Shown here: positions 32,219 to 37,120 of the stretch, piece by piece | Layout: each line of letters starts with the position of its first letter | How positions within the stretch are numbered: the stretch's first letter is position 1 | Source of the DNA: Monoraphidium neglectum | Lineage: Eukaryota; Chlorophyta; Chlorophyceae; Sphaeropleales; Selenastraceae | Reading direction: 5' to 3' | Assembly (NCBI RefSeq): GCF_000611645.1 | Contig: NW_014013438.1 | Span: 1-37,120 of the forward strand | DNA: 37,120 nt | Notes under the pieces: model-generated | What the model was told of the DNA's origin: nothing | The model's database searches: none | The model's input: only the letters and a program-made list of their open reading frames with translations | Translations under genes and position numbers: made by a program

Positions 32219-35200
32219 ATGGAACGAGATCTTGATCCCGAGGACTGGCTGCTGGCTCAGGTGCGGGTCATGAGCCTGCACGGGAGCCGCTCGATCCCTG
32301 AACAGACCTCAGGATGCCAGCTTTCTCGCGCCGGCAGCGACGCCCACCTCGCGGGCCCCCACCATGAGACAGGTATGGATAGTCCAGTGCCTCCCGTTGC
32401 CCGGCCCCACACCGCGCTCGCCAGGCTGCCCGCCTGGTGCCTCGGTACATGGATATTTCTCATGACATGGGTTGGGCCGAGGCATTCGTCCTGGATGGCG
32501 ACAGCCTGCTGCTGCACAGCCTGCTGGGGGCTCCCGGCACCCGGGTGGATGTGGGGCAGCCGCTGGCGGTGAGTGGCTGCAGCCGCGGCTTGACACCGGC
32601 CTGTGCAGCGGATGGCGCTTGCTATTACGGCAGGGGGTAAACAGTTCCTGCTTTGATGAAGTGGTGCCGCGCTGCAGCGCGGCGCACTACTGGCTTCTGC
32701 ACCCGCACGCCTGACACCTACTGTCAGTTCGTGCGAGCAATCTGCTGAGGTGCAAGCCAGCTTGCTCATACGCGTCAGGCACAACACCATTCAGCCAATA
32801 CATAGACAACCATGACTTAAGATCTGTACATTTTCCACTCGCCGGCACCGCCGCTGCCGTCCGTGCCGACCCATCAACCACCCAACAGGCGGTCTACCGG
32901 GCAGAGTGCCGCCTCAAGATGCTCCTCGACCGCGGCTGCCGCTTCGTGGTCCTCCTCTCGCCCGCCCTCGCTGCCGCCTGGGCCGCCGACGACCCCGCCG
33001 CTGCCGCGCTGCGTGCCGTGTTCACGCGCCACATGTCGGCGCTCGCGTGGCGCCGCGATGGGCTCAGGGTGGCGGAATGCGACCCAGGGTCCCCAGAGTG
33101 GCAGCGGCTGCTGGATGAGTTGAAGCCGCGATATGTTATGGTGGCTGACATGGTCGACGAGGAGAGCAGCAGGCAGCTCGCCGGACGCGACGGCGACGAG
33201 GGCGGGGGCACAGGCGCCGCTGCCGCGCGGCGGCCGCTGGCGCGCGTGCGGCGCGGGCTGCTGGCGGCGGCTTACCTGTACCTGCTGGCACGCCGCGACC
33301 TGGTGTTTCTCGGCGGCCTGCAGGCCAACAGTCACTCCGTGTTTGGCTACCTGCTGCGCGCATCGTATGCGCACCGCCTGTTGGCGGAGGAGGGGCCCGC
33401 CGTCAGCGCGGCGGCTGCGGCCTTGCTGCCCGGCTTGATCGGCTCTCACGGCGTCAGCCGCCGCGGCGGCGTTGGCGGCAGTGCGGCAAGCGTTGGGGGA
33501 TGCGACGATGCAGGGCGTGGCGCTGTGGCAATCAAAGGAGAGGTGCGGTGCGGCGGCAGCCAGAATGTGAGCTGCGGTGGAGGGGAAGGCCAGGACGCGC
33601 GCGAGGGGGCTTTGGTCAGGGCCCTGCTGTCGCAATCGGCCAGCCCGCGCGAGGCGCTGGGCGGCGCATGCGCCGCACGCGCCGCCGCTGCCGGCTCTGC
33701 CGCAGCCAGCAGTTTAGGTGGTGTTGGTGCCGAGGACTATGGGCAGGAGGCTCCGACAGCGGCGGGGGTTGTGGCGGAGGCCGCTGCGGCCCGCGCGGCG
33801 TGGCCGTGGCTGTCGCGCGTGTGGGCGCTGCACTGTGTGCTGTTGGATTGGCTCAGCCTGGAGAGCCGGGCGCTGCCGGTGGCGACGGCGCTGCGCTCCG
33901 ACCCTGGCGCAGCGCGGATGACGCGACAGCTGCTGATGCCGTTTGCCAGGGCCGCACTGGCGAGCGCACCTGAATGGGTCGCGCCTGCCTTCAGCACTGC
34001 CGAGGGTGCGCCGCCACCAGACCGGCCGCACCCGCCGCAGCTGCGAGAGGCCGACGCACCTGAAGAGGACGGACAGTTGAGGGCCCTCGCTGAGCTGGTG
34101 GATCCCTGGGACACAGGCCTTTTCTTCGCCGTGGCAATCTCCCTGCTCAATGGCGGCACAAGCGCAGCCAGCGCCCTGCTGGCGGCCCTGCCCCCAGACG
34201 GCGCCGGCCGCCGCGCAGCGGCCGTGCTGGCCGCGGTGGATGCCCTGGCGGCGGGCGCAGATGTCGCTCAGCTGCTCAGCGCCGTCAGAGAACCCCCAAA
34301 GCTCACGGCCGCGGCGCTCGTGCCGCCCCCAGAGGCGACCGAGGTCTGGGGCGCTGCCGCGGCGGCCGCGGCGCGCGCAGCGGCATCGGAGGGCGCGCGG
34401 CACGGGGCGCTGCAGCGGCGGCTCGGGGAGGAGATCTGCATCCGCCAGCAGGCGGCGCTGGCATTGGCGGGATCGTGCGACCTGGTGTCAGAACTGCGGG
34501 CGGCGCTGGAGCGCGGCGATGCGGACAGCAGCATACCCTTGCTGTCTGGCCCCAGTGCCTGCGCAGCCGCCGAGGGCCACGGCGAGACAGCCAACGGTGA
34601 CAGCGTGGAGAGGTCGGGCGCCGCGCCGCCGCTGGCCGGCGGGCGTTTCGCGGCCGTGCAGCGGCCGTGGCAGGAGCGGTACCACTGGCACATCCGGACA
34701 GACCTGAAGCCCTTCTTCATGCTGGAGGTGCTGCGTGCCGGTGTTTGCCGCAGCGCGGCGTATGGGATATGGGCGGGGTTGTGCACGCTGTGTGTGTGTG
34801 GCGGCTGCACTCCAGGAAGCTTGATGAAGGAGACCTTCTGGCTGGGCAGTGTTTGTGCAAGGCATGCTACTCGGCCCCTGCACAAACAGGTTTCTTGCGT
34901 CTGCACGTTGAGACACCCGCCACCAAATCACAGCAGTGGCTGTCACATCACGGTGGCGCCCGCTCCCGTCAACCACCCCCTTACCTTACCCCCCCTCCAG
35001 GCCAAGGCTGACCTGGACATGGAAGCGCAGCGCAAGCAGCTACTGCGCATGAAGCCACACCAGCTGGCCTCTAGAAAGTTCAGCAGGTGCGCCTCGACTG
35101 CCCCTCAGAGCGAGGCGGGGGCGAATACCGCCTGTGGAGCTGCAGCTGATGTCCATCCCATCCGTATTGTGGGCCTCCTCCTGGCGTCACCCGTTGAGCT

Positions 35201-37120
35201 GCTTGCATGCCTGGATTGGCGCTGATCACGCAATTGACAACTCACAACTAGGCACTGCCCTGCACGACCAGCTGTGGGCACTTCGCCCCCCTTCCCGGTC
35301 CACGCTGAGCCAGGTTCATGACGCGCGACGAGGCGGGCGCGCTCTCCGGCCTCTTGGAAGCCGCCCGCGCCGAGGCCGACACCAAGGCGCGCGAAGAGCT
35401 GCTGAGGCGGGCGCTCCGCATCGCCGACAAGGCGATGAGCCACTGGGCCACACGCCAGAAGCAGGCGCGCACCGGGGGTTTTCCTGGGTGCCGTCCCTCG
35501 GCAAAGTGTGGCGCTGCGGATGCTGGGGAGTGGTGCAGGGCGGAGGCTGTGTGACGGTTGTCCCGGTCCTCACTGAAGATCCCAGGCTGAGCTCAGAATG
35601 CAATGCGTGCAGCCAACCCCATCCGCCATGGCGTCGCCCAAGAATGCCCTACCCCAGCTTATAGAGCGCCGCCTTGAGAGGCGCTGTGCTGCCTATCCCC
35701 TTTATTCCTCTGCAGTTCTCGGCGCGTGCCATGAACCGCATGGTGCTGAGCCTGCAGGGCGGCTTCTATGATTCAGGGGGCGGCAGCAAGCGCGGCGCAG
35801 CCATCACGGCCGCCGCGCAGCTGGCGGAGGAGGAGACTGAGGCCGGCGGCGTAGCCAAGCGCGGCGGCGGCGGGGGCGGCGGGAGGACCGGCAAGGGCGG
35901 CAAGTCGTCCGCCGACCACATCAGGCGCGACAATGCGGCGCGCCTGGCTGCCTTGGACGCGGAGAGGGATCTGTGCAGCTGGCGGCTGACCGCGCTGCGC
36001 TCGGTGGACTCGGCGCTCGACGCGCCGACAGAGACGGCCCTGGCGCGCGCGGCGGAGGCGGTCGACGGCTTCGCGGCCGCCGCCACGACGCCGGCCGGCG
36101 CGGCGCACGCGGCGGCGGCGCGGCTGGTGGTCGCCCACGTGTGGCTGAGGAGGGCAGCAAAGGGCACCGCCAAGGGCGGCGGCGGCAGCAGCGGCGGAGG
36201 GGTGCCGTCGCGCCTGGAAGCGCCGCTGCGGCTTCTGCTGCTGGCGGTCCAACGGGCGCTGGCGCTGCCGCGGAGGCAGCAAGCAGAGCCCGTCGACCTG
36301 CCCAAAGGTACCGACGGCGGAGGCGGGCCGGCCGCGCCGCTCGCGGTGGCGGCGGCCGCGGCGCGCGCGGCCGGATTCGGCGACCTGGCGTCGTGCCTGA
36401 TGCAGGCGCTGCCGCCGCGGGCCGCTGAGCAGGCGGACGCCGCGGCTGGAGCTGCGTCTGATGGCAGGGGCGGGGGCACGAAGAAGGGTAAAGGGAAGGA
36501 GGGTGCGCCCAAGGAATCCAAGGAGGGGTTCAAGAAGAAGGACAAGGGCCCTGGCAAGGGCAAGAGCCAGGAGGTAGCGGCAGCAGGCGGCCCGCACCGC
36601 AGCCTGCAGCCCAAGCTCAAAGCCATCGACTGGGACGCAGTCGGCTGGCGGCCGCCGAGCGCGGAGCGGCTGCAGCTGCTGCTGGTGCCGCACCTGCTGC
36701 CGCGAGAGCGCGGCGGGGAGCGGGACGGGCGCGTCGCGTTCGTGCCGGACGCGTGGCAGCGGCGCCTGCTGGACACTGTGGATGCGGGTAAGTGCGGCGC
36801 TGATTACATCAGTGCAGGCGCATTATTGGCTGACAGCGGCCTGAGGATTGAAGGCGGCTTGCTAGGCGTGCATGTATGACCTGTGTACGACTAGCTGCTC
36901 CCGGGCGCACACACAATTCAGAGCGGATCCACGCCCCGGCACGTGGGCACAGCATAACGGCCCCACTGACCCTAGCCCTCTTCTTGGGCCCCCTGCCTGC
37001 CAACCGTGCGTGATTTCCACCAGGCTCGTCCGCCCTGGTGTGCGCCCCCACGTCTTCCGGCAAGACCTTCATCGCGTCATACCTCATTGAGAGGGTGGGG
37101 GGTGGGGGGCCGTGGAGGGG
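32219..37120 (+). CDS. DDX60-like Ski2-family RNA helicase, 3' end beyond window
   Basis: Exons 32219-32260, 32425-32568, 32889-34727, 35001-35086, 35314-35464, 35716-36787 and 37024-37094 join in phase to 1135 codons. The final donor AGG|GTGGGG leads out of the window. N-terminal DDX60 features: RYMDISHDMGWAEAFVLDGD, then AECRLKMLLDRGCRFVVLL. Mid-protein: WHIRTDLKPFFML, then FSARAMNRMVLSLQG. Helicase entry: FVPDAWQRRLLDTVDAG (Q-motif-like), and Walker A in CAPTSSGKTFIASY (near residue 1119-1132). In animals DDX60 is linked to RNA sensing; related Ski2-like helicases act in RNA decay. The algal role is unknown. Oddities: over 1,100 residues precede Walker A, longer than I recall for animal DDX60, with Ala-rich and Lys/Gly-rich inserts (about 36460-36590). 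Intron 34728-35000 has 3n length and no stop. The exon 5 end at CAG|GCGCGC implies a GC-AG intron. Motifs II-VI lie beyond the window. Confidence 0.9.

Noticed and set aside
35766..36776. Long antisense frames opposite helicase exon 6
   Set aside because: The plus-strand exon has family motifs and phase-consistent junctions; the antisense frames are GC-driven.

Overview
The window looks like nuclear DNA of a GC-rich, intron-rich green alga (Chlorophyta). The grounds are: many short introns whose donors almost all read GTG at positions +1 to +3 (GTGCGC, GTGAGC, GTGGGC), TGTAA-type polyadenylation motifs, Ala/Gly/Pro-rich proteins, apparent plastid transit peptides, and plant/algal gene families. 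I see no bacterial operons, prophage, insertion sequence, CRISPR array or rRNA. No species is named because the sequence alone does not fix one. Exon models were built by hand from reading phase, splice motifs and family motifs.

Layout. 1-649: possible 3' end of an unidentified plus-strand gene. 1200-1967: three-exon gene for an unknown 152-residue protein (+). 3226-4373: four-exon, four-helix MARVEL-like membrane protein (-), with a possible GC-AG first intron. 4374-6748: no supported gene. 6751-7465: small coiled-coil protein of uncertain structure (+). 7466-12631: gene-poor stretch with a diverged dispersed repeat (copies at about 5087-5300 and 9956-10135), a (TG)n tract broken by a 475-base assembly gap, and a 393-bp tandem duplication next to the following gene. 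12632-15350: four-exon divergent protein kinase with a coiled-coil tail (-). 17090-17764: small unknown protein (+).

From 18576 onward the window is gene-dense. 18576-20692: secreted class 3 lipase (-), divergent from 20966-23986: plastid-type glutathionyl-hydroquinone reductase (+). 24499-26863: organellar type I DnaJ co-chaperone with a glutamine-rich tail (+), convergent with 27520-28398: lysine-rich polyglutamine protein (-). 28983-31658: plastid-type FAD-dependent amine-oxidase-like oxidoreductase (+). 32219 to beyond the window end: a DDX60-like Ski2-family RNA helicase, cut off just after its Walker A motif.

The genes do not form an obvious pathway. Three (hydroquinone reductase, J-protein, FAD oxidoreductase) look organelle-targeted and could share a redox or proteostasis setting, but that is inference from targeting alone. 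The most interesting items are the DDX60-like helicase with its very long N-terminal region, the two possible GC-AG introns, a stop-free intron of 3n length in the helicase gene, the divergent kinase, the tandem duplication containing the kinase gene's last codons, and the nested hairpin cluster just upstream of the helicase.
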